A stretch of 64,000 nt of DNA from Sabethes cyaneus (lineage: Eukaryota > Arthropoda > Insecta > Diptera > Culicidae). Positions within the stretch are counted from its first letter, which is position 1. Each line of letters begins with the position of its first letter. The DNA lies in NCBI RefSeq assembly GCF_943734655.1, contig NC_071354.1, positions 59,189,544 through 59,253,543 of the forward strand, written 5' to 3'. Positions 9,136 through 19,259 of the stretch are shown in pieces. A program made the translations under genes and the position numbers. Below the pieces are notes generated by a model. It saw nothing but the letters and a program-made list of their open reading frames with translations, had not been told where the DNA came from and did no database searches.

Positions 9136-12100
9136 TACAGCATCACGGGTTTTGGTGGAGCTAGTTTTATTAGCGGTTTTACGAAATTTATCATGAAAAC
9201 CACTACACGAACATAACAAAACTTGGAATAGCTACTTGGGATAGTAACAATGACACAGAAATGGTGTTACAATCATGCATGACATCAGAAAAGTAAAATA
9301 AAATGGACTCTAGCTTGTTGAAAATGTCGATTTTAAGGCGTTAATAATTAAATTCAGTTAAAATCTTATAAACTGAACTGTGTGGTATGTTTACTACTTT
9401 CTGTTTCATGTCATATATCCTCGGAAATAAGAAGCACAAGCTAATAAACACCGAAACTGTATCTGAGGTCCATTATAGGTAAAGGGTCCACTATAGGTTA
9501 ATTTACCCTATATCTCAACATTGCGTCAGCTTGATAAAGTTGTTTTTGTGAAAGCAGCTTATAGTAGATTCGATATAAAAATATAGATTCGATATAAAGA
9601 ATTCTAAGAAATCTTGCACTAAATTAACATAGGCTAAATAGTAAAAGTAACTCACCTAAAACTGAAAAAAAAATAGTTTTACTAAAATAAAATTTAACTA
9701 ATTCAATTGGTAACAATTCAACATGCCAATGATCGTAAACGGATTTGAAATCACTGAAAAGGTGATTGTGGATAGTGGCTGCATTGATTTCAGCTAAAGT
9801 TTAAAGCACTAAATTCCTGTTTATATCACGTTATGTTTGTAGTGGTAAACATGTGATCTTTTGTTACCGTTAATTCAAAATCATGCAAGGTCAAATGAAG
9901 AAAGCACCGGATATTTGCTTCGTTCCGACTCACAAAGATTGTTACACTATTTCTTCGTCTACCACGCTCGGATAAATAGACAAACTTGCTGTTATTTGGT
10001 TGTTGCAGTTTTCAACTTTCAATAGCGACTTTTGCCTAGCCCGTCAAGCACCACGGTAGTCAGCAGAGAATGCCCCGAAAGAAATGATAAATGTCGAAAG
10101 GATATTTGAAAACTTTGCGTTTCTGCTAACAAGCGAGTTCAAGATCAGAGCAAAGTGCTACGTGAATAAGTTTCCGTTTTATAGAGCTTTCCTGAGTGTC
10201 GCTATTTTTTCCCCGCATTTCGCTGCAACAACTAGCTGATTCGTGGCTTTCATTCATCACGCTATATTTGTATTTATCTATAGGTATATGTATATATAGA
10301 AATAGCTTTCTCCTTTTTACGGGGCAGGTGATTCGAGGCGGAAACGGAATGGCATTCAAATCAGCTTTGTTCGTGATTGCTATGTTCTTTGAAGCTAAGA
10401 ATTAGCGCTATAGTGCTTAATTCCATACACTACTCAAGCCACTAATCGGTGCTTCTGACATGTATCGGAAGGCGCATCGTTTATACAATTTGCTGCAGCA
10501 TTTCTCCAGCTCCCTACTAGATTCCTTTCATCAATAATGTTTGCGAAATATTTGTCTAGACATGAACACTTGTATTAAGCACTCTAGCCGCTAGCGTTTA
10601 ACGCAGAGCATGGGCAGTTATATTAAACAACTAAATCGAAAAAGAGGCATTTCCTGAAGGGTATAAATTAACAGCAATTTAAACAAATCACTGCTGCACT
10701 GTGAAATGCAACAGCTGCGTTTTGTTTTTTCCGAATGCCAGTGCACTCGGTAAAACAGTTTATTTTGCAATTTTCGAATTGAATAAGTGAGGATACCATC
10801 ATGTTAAAGAAAACATTGCAGTAAAGAGGTAGCAATCACTTCTATAATAACTTTAAAACAAACCAAACACAGAATGAACTAAACTACAATTTAGTAAACT
10901 AAATCAAATTCCAGCATTTATCTCTTGAAAGGTCGATAAAATTGGCATCTCTCAAAAGGTTGATGAAATTAAAGCTTTGAGTTGTTCCACACAACAACGT
11001 TTGGAGGGATATCCATTGGATTGAAATTGGGTTTCCATTCATCAGTTTTACAAACATAAATTATGATCATGGTGGTGGTGAGCCCAACGTATCATTTTCT
11101 AATCATCATGTTACACATTTCAATCGCTACGCCCATTAGTTATGACAGCTGGCTGCAAATAGCGATGGCAATCAGACACATTCATGCTTTCTCCGTACTG
11201 ACGTAACCATTCGGCTCAGTGATATATTATGCATGATCAGTGTTGGCAAAATGATGGGAGAATTCGCAAATTTGATTATGCACAATAACATCAAGCCGCA
11301 ATTTTTTCTGATTGACTAGTTGGGGTAAATGGAGTTATAGTCGGCATAATCATGAATGAAATGAAAGTCCGGAAGCAGACTCAACAATCTACCACAACTG
11401 CATTCTCTCGAAAACAGCGTTGGGCCGAGAATAGATCGTCTCCCCGTTAGAATCCTACCATTGATTCATACTTCATGGCGAACCGGTGAAACCCATTTAT
11501 TTTGCCATCAATAGCCCGCAAATTCGCTCTCTCCGTCGTATCGTGATGATGACTATGAAAGCTCGCTGGATGCGCATGGTTCGCAGCAAGGACCAATCCG
11601 GTACGGTAGGTACGTATGGTCGGTTGCCGAGGGGAACCATTATCACTGCTAGTTGGTGATAGCGACCGTATGGTCGTCTATGTAGTACTAAAATGCTGAA
11701 ATTAGTCATTTTCTCTGCCCGTGTCTGACAGCACGTTAGAGTTGTATTCGTTTTTTTTTTGTCTCTCCTCCACACTGTGGGATGAGTGATTGGATTGATG
11801 GTGCATGCTTCTGGCAATGATTTTAGTTTCTATTATACAAAATGGTATAAATTCTTTCCGTATTGTTAACCCAATGGCGTAAGAGTTAGTAATATTCTAC
11901 AATTCCTCATTCTATTGTTTAGTATTAAAGCTTTTCTTGTTAAACCGTAACTAATTCCAAAGCTGTCAGGTATATAGAATTTACATGATATTTATCTTAA
12001 TGAATAAGATTTTTATCTTAATTGTACAGAAAACCACTGATGATAGCAACACGGTTGATAGCAACAATAATACTAATAGTGTTAAACACTTGTCACACTT

Positions 12101-12640
12101 AACGAAACCAAATTGAAATTCAGAAATCGTGAAGGTCGGGTTAACAACCCCGCTGGAAACTTTGCATGTTTACAGGGAGCTCTTTTGAGCTTTCGAACGG
12201 TTTGTTTTTCACGTCAGAGAGCGGGTCAAAAGCAACGTCTGATCTACATTTTGAAAGGGCTACTGAACATCGTCCATTTATCAGTGTGGGACTCTAAGCA
12301 GTACTAAGCATGATAGTTCTTTGATGAGGCAGAGAATTGGTGCAGCAGGTTGCTCACGGAATTCATTCTTTTCATGTCTCTATATAGAATTTCAATACGT
12401 ATGTCTTAGATTTTCTGCGGTGGCCCAACCTGTACAACGTGGCCCGACAATGACAACATTTTTTGTCTTCACGTAAATACCAATAACTTTTTTATTTTTC
12501 AAGCAATCAGTTCAAAACTTTCCGGAAATATACCTTATTCTTAGACCTTTGTAACGATATATTCAGATTTCCAAAATTCCTTTTGAAACGAAAGTTATGG
12601 GCGATTTCCAAAACGTGGCCCAACCACGACGACACTCCCC
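9136..12640. other. AT-rich intergenic DNA, no gene recognised
   Basis: Frames are short and without recognisable domains. At about 9470-9515 there is a short block (TATAGGTAAAGGGTCCACTA) resembling the ends of the element at 22015-22310. At 12282-12350 is a repeat end (GGGACTCTAAGCAGTACT) that recurs at 14386-14460 in the same orientation. At about 12415-12640 the motif GTGGCCCAACC occurs at both margins of a roughly 220-bp stretch that may be a small repeat. Nothing else is supported. Confidence 0.55.
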
Positions 12641-12645
12641 TACAT

Positions 12646-12690
12646 CGATATTATTTTAAAGAATCATTTACTTCCTATCATTAAAAAACA
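12646..12690 (+). mobile_element. Tc1/mariner remnant directly upstream of the gene
   Basis: These 45 bp translate as a short piece of a Tc1/mariner transposase (YIDIILKNHLLPIIKKH) that matches the longer remnants at 16690-16920 and 62640-63420. It abuts the TAGteam-like promoter without a gap. The same junction recurs at 16867-16925 but not before the second gene copy at 18163, which dates the junction relative to the duplications. Confidence 0.75.
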
Positions 12691-12815
12691 CTGGTAGCAC
12701 AGGTAGCATTCCGGTAAGAACTATGCAGTGTAGGTATTCAATTTTTCATACGGCATAGTACAGGTAATGCATGTTATAAAATATATATAAAGCCAAGCAC
12801 TGAGCGAGTTATCAT
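12691..12815 (+). promoter_or_regulatory. TAGteam-rich core promoter of the first 231-aa gene
   Basis: Heptamers: CTGGTAG 12691-12697, CAGGTAG 12700-12706, CCGGTAA 12711-12717, TAGGTAT 12731-12737, CAGGTAA 12761-12767. A TATA box (TATAAAATATATATAAAG) is at 12775-12792 and an Inr-like ATCATTA at about 12811-12817, which gives a 5'UTR of about 120 nt. CAGGTAG is the optimal Drosophila Zelda site. A strict TATA/Inr arrangement with clustered heptamers is the pattern known from early zygotic genes; embryonic expression here is inferred. Confidence 0.7.
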
Positions 12816-12934
12816 TACTCTGTGTTACGCCAGCTTGTAGATATAACATCATCTTCAATTCGGTTCATCGGACCAAGCCTAAAACATCAAGTTTTCGGAT
12901 TCAACGGGTTTCATTTATCAACAGCTTCACTAAA

Positions 12935-13630
12935 ATGTCTACATTAACATCAAAGTCCGGCAAGCTCACCAGTGATACGTTGACCAGTGCACTTCAGCTC
13001 TATCGGTCCAACTCGGTGGACTCTCTTGCGGATCGTGATTTAATACTCAACAGGCAACTACTTCGTCAGCTAGATCAATGTCTTTTCAGCGAGCCAAACT
13101 CGCTGATTCGTTTGAAAATCAGCTACCCTCGTGGTGCTGCTCGACGACAACCAACAACGGGAATAAATAACGGACGTATTGCTAAAGGCATTATACGTCG
13201 TAGAGCTGTAAACAACCGAACCAATAGAGCCACCAAAATGCCGTGCCGACAGGTACGCGAGGTATCTGTGGACCTTGCCTGTACCACTGATCAGAATACT
13301 GCCCAGGGGTGGTCCAGGTCTGGCCCGGTGATGGAACATCAGGAAGAGCAACAGTCCTTGTTGGATATACAAAAGGACGAGTACATGAATTGTACTCTCC
13401 CGAATAATACACGCCCAGTGTTGCTGGCCAAATACGATTTCAAAGTTAGTTTAGTTGCCTGTACCACTGATCAAAATACTGCCCAGGGGTGGACCAGGTC
13501 TGGCCCGGTGATGGAACATCAGGAAGAGCAACAGTCCTTGTTGGATATACAAAAGGACGAGTACATGAATTGTACTCTCCCGGATAATACACGCCCAGTG
13601 TTGCTGGCCAAATACGTATTTCGAAGTTAG
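12935..13630 (+). CDS. Intronless 231-aa gene of unknown function, copy 1
   Basis: Single-exon frame of 231 codons with a good insect start context (ACTAAAATG). I do not recognise a family. Visible parts: a Ser/Thr-rich N-terminus (1-30), a probably helical Leu-rich segment (31-60), a strongly basic middle (about 65-110, with IIRRR and NNRTNRATK), then two tandem copies of a 60-residue unit (115-174 and 175-231) that is acidic/Gln-rich (EHQEEQQSLLDIQKDEY) and keeps two cysteines per unit. No signal peptide or membrane segment is seen; a nuclear or cytoplasmic basic protein is likely. AATAAA at 13674-13679 is the probable polyadenylation signal. It differs from the second copy by seven substitutions in 696 bp, five of them replacing amino acids. 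Context (TAGteam-like promoter, no intron, short length) suggests early zygotic expression. Confidence 0.72.
   Translation: MSTLTSKSGKLTSDTLTSALQLYRSNSVDSLADRDLILNRQLLRQLDQCLFSEPNSLIRLKISYPRGAARRQPTTGINNGRIAKGIIRRRAVNNRTNRATKMPCRQVREVSVDLACTTDQNTAQGWSRSGPVMEHQEEQQSLLDIQKDEYMNCTLPNNTRPVLLAKYDFKVSLVACTTDQNTAQGWTRSGPVMEHQEEQQSLLDIQKDEYMNCTLPDNTRPVLLAKYVFRS
13276..13630 (+). repeat. Internal 180-bp tandem duplication inside the 231-aa frame
   Basis: GCCTGTACCACTGATC occurs at 13277 and again at 13457, a period of 180 bp. In unit 1 the end reads TACGATTTCAAAGTTAG; in unit 2 it reads TACGTATTTCGAAGTTAG. The loss of one T in unit 1 shifts the former stop codon (GTTAG) out of frame, so translation continues into unit 2, which keeps the original stop. 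The same structure is present in the second gene copy. Confidence 0.9.
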
Positions 13631-13739
13631 TTTAGTACCCAACCAATTATAATTTCTAGTAACACAATCTGAAAATAAACAATATTTCAATACTTGCACG
13701 AAAAAATTGTTTTCCTATTAACAAGGTTTTAATGTTTTT

Positions 13740-13800
13740 AGTAATTAGTAGCAGTAGTTAAGTAATTACCAACCAATTATAATTTCTAGTCACACCGCTC
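13740..13800 (+). repeat. Second copy of the gene's 3'UTR motif
   Basis: The stretch CCAACCAATTATAATTTC, present right after the stop codon (13639-13656), recurs at about 13770-13787 preceded by AGTAGCAGTAGTTAAGTAAT. The same doubled arrangement follows copy 2 (19111-19128 and about 19228-19245). So the 3' flank was also part of the duplicated unit. Confidence 0.8.
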
Positions 13801-13944
13801 AAATACACGAAATATTCGGTTGAAGTTTTATTTTTTCTCCATCCAATCTTCATTATTAGTTACAATAGGATTAATACTAATAGTTTTTAGAATACTGAGA
13901 TGACCTGTTAGATCATTGATCTTTTGATCCTTAGAGCACTCTTT

Positions 13945-14440
13945 TCAGCTTCTAATTATATGAACTGATGTAATGGAAGCGTATAAAGTAAAGCATCCAA
14001 TGTCTTCGATGGTGTACTTCTCATTGCACCCGTTATTGAGAGAGTGGCTAGCCTTTGATGTCTTTCTAGCTTTTTTTGGGTAGTCTTCTCTTTCGTTTTT
14101 GGCCACGAGATCAACGAAGCATAGGTAATCCTGGGTCTGACAATGGCCGAATAGATCCAATGGATCATCTTTGGTTTCAGTCCCCATTGCTTACCAAAAG
14201 TTCTTTTACATATCCATAGAACATTTTTAGCTTTGTTTACTGCTTGCTCTAGATGTGTGTTGTAATTGAGTTTTCTGTCAAGAAATACTCCAAGATATTT
14301 GACAGTGTCTGAAAGTTTTAAAAGTGTTCCTTTCAATCTGATGTTGTTTGGTGTAATTTTTTTCCTTCTCATAAAACTTTTTTTTTGGGACTCTAAGCAG
14401 TACTGAGTACGATGGTTCTTTGGCGAGGCAGGGGATTGGT
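13945..14440 (-). mobile_element. LINE fragment, R1/LOA/Jockey-like ORF2 C-terminal region
   Basis: The minus-strand frame has the post-RT segment typical of R1/LOA/Jockey-group elements: VKYLGVFLDRKLNYNTHLE, then AL.ICKRTFGKQWGLKPK, then IYSAIVRPRITYASL.SWP, then LERHQRLATLSITGAMRSTP. The palm motifs (FADD) and the endonuclease are absent. About 150 residues are open but this is an isolated piece. It is bounded on the right by the GGGACTCTAAGCAGTACT repeat end. Confidence 0.85.
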
Positions 14441-14689
14441 GCCACAAGCCATACAAGCTGATTGTAAAAATTTGGGCTACCGGAGGAGTAGAAGGATAAA
14501 TTTGACGAAAAACAAGCCCTGAATTCGTACAGGTATTTCTTTCAAATCACATTTTCAACTACTTTGAGCAATAATATCAAGTATTTCGAGTTCAGTTATC
14601 TTTATTAGGATCTTTCAAACAAATTTACTCGATGTGTCCTCCGATGTGTCATTGTTTTTATCAATGACGTCCTCCAAGTGACGCCGAAA

Positions 14690-14985
14690 GCTAGAACACG
14701 TCCCTCGAACATAATCCTCGGACATCAATTACCTTGTGTGCAATATGACAGACTTCAGGGTCTTTAGACTAGGGTGATATGTTTTGCCGGTTTGTGCTTC
14801 AATATACGCCCAAATAAAATAATCCAACAAGAAAAGGTCCAGACTACTGGGGCCACAAATCGTTTGGCCAAAACTATATATTTTCCAACAGCCATCGTTG
14901 GGTCCGATTTGACATATGACATGACACTCCATCCTGTTGTTGGACAACGTATTGATCCTCACATAAGTTGGCCTTCGCCCAGGGA
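14690..14985 (-). mobile_element. Mariner-type transposase remnant
   Basis: On the minus strand, two frames carry linked pieces of a mariner transposase: VVQQQDGVSCHMSNRT… (the usual QQDGA.CH block with the second catalytic Asp) and, about 30 codons on, S.DLFLLDYFIWAYIEA (the usual SPDL.PLDYFLWGY block). A frameshift separates them and the rest is lost. Confidence 0.8.
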
Positions 14986-15122
14986 CAAGTACGTCCTATA
15001 CATACATATACCGATATACACTTGCATTCTTGCCATTGCTTTATATTTTTTCTTATATCACCATGCTTTGAATCGAGATTTTTTATATCGAAGTATTGTT
15101 GTATCCATCTATCTTCTATATA

Positions 15123-15558
15123 CGGTGGGATTTCGAATTTGACATGGTTCGATTTTGGCATGCCTCGATTTTGGCAACAAAAGTATTCATTTTTGGCAAC
15201 ACAAAATATTTTACTTCCAAAAATATGCTTAAATATCAGTCAGTTTCCGCAAACATACTTTAAATGTCGAAAAAATAATGCCATAAGTGTGTTCACGAAA
15301 AAAAAGTTTGCTGCTATAGAATGTTTAGAGCAATAATATTTTTATTGCCCTAGGACTACGTCTTACCACAGGTCGCCAAAAACTTACTTGCGCCGCACGA
15401 ATAGCTCTTGGCGGATTTTATAAACATAAAAAGGTTGCAATCGTTGATTAATAATATTTAGTCAATTTCTAACGCATTTTCATTCAATTTTTTCATATCA
15501 AAAAAAGGCCTCGATTTTGGCACAGTTTCAATTTGTTGGCAAATTCGAAATCCTACTG
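15123..15558. mobile_element. 436-bp TA-flanked MITE with GGATTTCGAATTTG termini
   Basis: The left end CGGTGGGATTTCGAATTTG and the right end, inward, CAGTAGGATTTCGAATTTG are flanked by TA (15121-15122 and 15559-15560). The motif TCGATTTTGGCA recurs near both ends. No coding capacity. Termini and target site suit a pogo/Tc1-type non-autonomous element. Confidence 0.8.
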
Positions 15559-15587
15559 TATATAAAAATAAACGTGAGCATAGCATA

Positions 15588-15863
15588 TACACGGGTAGAA
15601 ATTCGATCTACATAACGAGCAAAATGACTCATGATTCCCGGTTTCTAGCTCATGATTTATGAAAATACACCATGAATAAAAATCATGATATCACGAGCTT
15701 CTTGCAGTACAACACAACGCAAAAACATGGACTATTATTCATGATTTTGTGTTGTCTGATATGGCAGTTCAGTCATGATTTGACATGAACTCACATTTCA
15801 TGATTTTATCACATTTCATTATTTCATTCATGGCATCGGAATCAAATTTCTTTCCGTGTATAT
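15588..15863. mobile_element. MITE with ACACGGGTAGAAAT termini (copy 1)
   Basis: Inverted ends (ACACGGGTAGAAATT and AATTTCTTTCCGTGT) enclose about 250 bp rich in ATCATGA/TCATGATT motifs in both orientations. It is the same family as the copy at 27112-27362 in the opposite orientation. Non-coding. Confidence 0.8.
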
Positions 15864-15979
15864 TCCGCCATAACTCCAGAACGCCTTGACCGTTCTCCAC
15901 CAAACATAGAATGCATGTTCCTTGACATAAGGAAATCAGCACTGGGGGGAGGATGACAACAACATGAAATGACATGAAC

Positions 15980-16170
15980 CGCCCAGTTAGTTTCGAGGTA
16001 CGATGCCGGTCTAACAAGCCAGTCGTCGTATGTTCTAATCTCGGCTAGGCGGTGCTTGCTAGATAGAGTCAGTAGGACTGTACTCTAAACAACCGGCTGC
16101 GAAGTCTGTCGATAAACAAGGGTAATGCCTAATGACGGTTTAAGCCCACGGCTTTGCTTTAGGTAGGATG
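15980..16170 (+). mobile_element. tRNA-derived SINE, family 1 (copy 1)
   Basis: Starts near GCCCAGTTAGTTTCGAGGTA and contains a tRNA-like body with box A-like and box B-like parts (TGTTCTAATC, a decayed GTTCGAATC). It is followed by GGCTAGGCGGTGCTT and the family tail AGATAGAGTCAGTAGGA. It aligns with 47049-47215 and 40130-40280. Confidence 0.75.
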
Positions 16171-16679
16171 ACAAAAGGAAGGGTGGTTCACAACTAGACG
16201 GGGACGGGAGGTCCAGATAATTAAAAGTAGGTTAAGTTTCTCTTACATTTGGACCGATAGCAGTTGTGAAACTGGCAAGTGGGCAAGAGGTAGATAATAG
16301 AAGGGTGCGTATAAATGTTTAACCATAACTCGGAAACGCCTGGTCGGTTCTTCATCAAACTTGGCACATATGTTCTTTTACGTAATAGATTCAGCACAGA
16401 AGGTTGACTAAAAGGGAATTGTTGGCTACACCCCGTCGAAATGCACATCTGTCACCACTGTCATTCTACACCAATGATCGTTTGATTATACCTGTTGTCA
16501 TACGAGGTATCGTCGCCAGGCGATAGGTCAAAGAAGGTTACTTAGATGTAAACATTGAACATTGTAAAAAAGAAGCTAAATTCGTACAACAAAAAAAAAT
16601 AACAATGGGAAACTTAAGGTCCTGCCTTGCTCTTCAACTGCAGGTTGTCAGCTCGAGTAACAAGATCAGTCTGGACATA

Positions 16680-16924
16680 CGATGACCAACGAGTCGCAGT
16701 CAACCATCAAGAACATTTTGAAAGATGATCTTCAATTGAGTCGATATAAGAAAACAAGGAGCGCACGGTTTGTTTCAGAATGTTTCCAGGGCGATATTAT
16801 GGGGATGTTTTTCCAAAAATTTGAAGGTTCCATGACTGTTCATTGAACCTGATGTTAAAATCAACACTAAATATTACATCGATAATATTTTAAGGAATCA
16901 TTTACTTCCTATCATTAAAAAACA
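16680..16924 (+). mobile_element. Tc1/mariner (62.6-kb family) remnant, internally deleted
   Basis: Nucleotide and frame similarity to the copy at 62640-63420: the helix-turn-helix part (…STIKNILKDDLQLS) is joined directly to the catalytic-domain part (…FQGDIM.GMFFQKFEGSMTVH), and ends with the IDNILRNHLLPIIKKH segment shared with 12646-12690. It is broken by stops and deletions. Confidence 0.8.
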
Positions 16925-16993
16925 CTGGTAGCACAGGTAGCATTCAGGTAAGAACTATGCAGTGTAGGTATTCAATTTTTCATACGGCATAAT
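16925..16993 (+). promoter_or_regulatory. Orphan third copy of the TAGteam promoter block
   Basis: CTGGTAG 16925-16931, CAGGTAG 16934-16940, CAGGTAA 16945-16951 and TAGGTAT 16965-16971 are kept in the same order and spacing as upstream of the two 231-aa genes. Similarity stops after CGGCATAATACGCATG. No TATA box or coding sequence follows. It is a broken duplicate of the mariner-plus-promoter segment. Confidence 0.85.
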
Positions 16994-17139
16994 ACGCATG
17001 CTTGCCGTTTCATTAGAAGTGTAGTGAAAAGACGTGCTCTTGATAAAATAGGATTGAATTGGTAAAATTCCTTCAACGTGGGGAACCATGGGTAATAAAA
17101 ACAATCTTTAATTTCAGTAAGGTAGCAGGAAAGCAATAG

Positions 17140-18157
17140 TTTGTGTTCTTGATTTTGTTAAATTGTTTTCAAATGCACAATCTTTTGAGAATTGAACGTA
17201 TGCAATGTTACTACTTTGATAAATGCTACATACAACGAATGTAGCATGTATATATGTTGCCACTACAAAGAGACTTACGTAGTCCTGCGTCACCTCTATA
17301 TGCGGTTGTGTCTTGTACACAACCCCTCTGATTTTTCTGGCACACTTCCCTAACACAGACATCAAATTGGACTAGGTTTAATAGCGTTCGTAAGAAATCT
17401 GTTGGCACGAGCAGGGTTGCCACATGCACAGATTATTCTATGTTTGACAGATATTTGAATGAAATCGCCTGTACAGAATCTGTATGCACAGAATACAGAT
17501 TTTCGCCAATCACACAGAATAAACATATTTTCGAGCTTTCATATGAGAGTGAAAGAGACGGAAATAGTCAGCAAAATGACTCTCTGTCTCTTTCACTCTC
17601 ATTGTTTTGCATTGGACAGATTTTTGCACAGATATTTTTCCTCGATGCACAGATGGCCAGATTTTTCCAACAAAAAACACAGAATTTTATGTGGCATCCC
17701 TGGGCACGAGGGGGCTTTGTTACTCTCTCTGACGTACTTCCCAAGCAAGGACATCAAAATGGTCTAGGTTGAACCGTGGTGTTAAAAAATCTTGTTGAAA
17801 TGAGGGAACTTTGTCACTTGTTTTGGCTTACTTTCCAAGCACAGATATCAAATTGGTATAGGTTTAGATCATCGTAAAGAATTTTTCAACCAATCACGAA
17901 GCGAGAATTCTGGTAAAACATAGGTTCATTATTTTCAATTTTTCAATAGTTCAACATCAAGAATCCATACTTTTCTTCATTTGGGTCAATTCTTAGAAGA
18001 TTTTCCGATCGATTGGTGTAAGAATATTGAAAATCAATCGGAAAACCGCAGAGCTATTAGCGCTCAAAACCTTTCATCTTTCGTGAAGCTCGCATTTTTC
18101 GATTTTTTGGAATAACACCCTATCTCAAAACTTTCCGTAAGACGTAGCCCTACGTCG
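17140..18157. mobile_element. Dispersed repeat ending in GACTACGTCTT-like sequence, copy 1
   Basis: Segments at about 17180-17340 match 58945-59110 (GTTACTACTTTGATAAA, GACTTACGTAGTCCT, CAACCCCTCTGATTTTT). Segments at about 17870-18155 match 57440-57710 in reverse complement (CGATTTTCAATATTCTTG, AGAATTCTCGCTTCGTGAT). It is non-coding, and a hAT MITE is inserted in it. Its right end abuts the promoter of the second 231-aa gene. Confidence 0.7.
17412..17702. mobile_element. hAT-type MITE with perfect 8-bp target duplication
   Basis: The termini are CAGGGTTGCCACAT and, at the right, ATGTGGCATCCCTG. Both flanks read GGCACGAG (17404-17411 and 17703-17710), an exact 8-bp target site duplication as made by hAT transposases. 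The interior has repeated ACAGAT motifs in both orientations and no coding capacity. The perfect duplication suggests a fairly recent insertion. Confidence 0.93.
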
Positions 18158-18162
18158 AAACA

Positions 18163-18287
18163 CTGGTAGCACAGGTAGCATTCAGGTAAGAACTATGCAG
18201 TGCAGGTATTCAATTTTCCATACGGCATAGTACAGGTAATGAATGTTATAAAATATATATAAAGCCAAGCACTGAGCGAGTTATCAT
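18163..18287 (+). promoter_or_regulatory. TAGteam-rich core promoter of the second 231-aa gene
   Basis: CTGGTAG 18163-18169, CAGGTAG 18172-18178, CAGGTAA 18183-18189, CAGGTAT 18203-18209, CAGGTAA 18233-18239, TATA box 18247-18264, Inr-like TCATTA near 18284. Four of the five sites are exact CAGGTAD forms, more canonical than in the first copy (which has CCGGTAA and TAGGTAT at two of these positions). Confidence 0.7.
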
Positions 18288-18406
18288 TATTCTGTGCTAC
18301 GCCAGCTTGTAGATATAACATCATCTTCAATTCGGTTCATCGGACCAAGCCTAAAACATCAAGTTTTCGGATTCAACGGGTTTCATTTATCAACCGCTTT
18401 ACTAAA

Positions 18407-19102
18407 ATGTCTACATTAACATCAAAGTCCGGCAAGCTCACCAGTTATGCGTTGACCAGTGCACTTCAGCTCTATCGGTCCAACTCGGTGGACTCTCTTG
18501 CGGATCGTGATTTAATACTCAACAGGCAACTACTTCGTCAGCTAGATCAATGTCTTTTCAGCGAGCCAAACTCGCTGATTCGTTTGAAAATCAGCTACCC
18601 TCGTGGTGCTGCTCGACGACAACCAACAACGGGAATAAATAACGGACGCATTGCTAAAGGCATTATACGTCGTAGAGCTGTAAACAACCGAACCAATAGA
18701 GCCACCAAAATGCCGTGCCGACAGGTACGCGAGGTATCTGTGGACCTTGCCTGTACCACTGATCAAAATACTGCCCAGGGGTGGTCCAGGTCTGGCCCGG
18801 TGATGGAACATCAGGAAGAGCAACAGTCCTTGTTGGATATACAAAAGGACGAGTACATGAATTGTACTCTCCCGGATAATACACGCCCAGTGTTGCTGGC
18901 CAAATACGATTTCAAAGTTATTTTAGTTGCCTGTACCACTGATCAAAATACTGCCCAGGGGTGGTCCAGGTCTGGCCCGGTGATGGAACATCAGGAAGAG
19001 CAACAGTCCTTGTTGGATATACAAAAGGACGAGTACATGAATTGTACTCTCCCGGATAATACACGCCCAGTGTTGCTGGCCAAATACGTATTTCGAAGTT
19101 AG
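18407..19102 (+). CDS. Intronless 231-aa gene of unknown function, copy 2
   Basis: Paralogue of the gene at 12935-13630, in the same orientation and 5,472 bp downstream, intact and of equal length. Protein differences: positions 14 (D to Y), 15 (T to A), 157 (N to D), 172 (S to I) and 187 (T to S). Only two synonymous changes are seen. The 60-residue tandem unit and the readthrough junction are the same, so the internal duplication came before the gene duplication. 5'UTR, promoter and 3'UTR are duplicated too; AATAAA is at 19146-19151. Function unknown: a basic middle with acidic/Gln-rich repeats may bind nucleic acid, but no known domain is visible. Confidence 0.72.
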   Translation: MSTLTSKSGKLTSYALTSALQLYRSNSVDSLADRDLILNRQLLRQLDQCLFSEPNSLIRLKISYPRGAARRQPTTGINNGRIAKGIIRRRAVNNRTNRATKMPCRQVREVSVDLACTTDQNTAQGWSRSGPVMEHQEEQQSLLDIQKDEYMNCTLPDNTRPVLLAKYDFKVILVACTTDQNTAQGWSRSGPVMEHQEEQQSLLDIQKDEYMNCTLPDNTRPVLLAKYVFRS

Positions 19103-19259
19103 TTTAGTACCCAACCAATTATAATTTCTAGTAACACAATCTGAAAATAAACAATAATTCAATACTTGCACGAAAAATTGTTTTCCTATTAACTAATAGT
19201 AATTAGTAGCAGTAGTTAAGTAATTACCAACCAATTATAATTTCTAGTGACACCATCTG

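Noticed and set aside
13070..13699. Minus-strand frames of 73-100 codons opposite the 231-aa gene
   Set aside because: Shadows of the plus-strand gene; the promoter, Kozak context and polyadenylation signal all support the plus strand.
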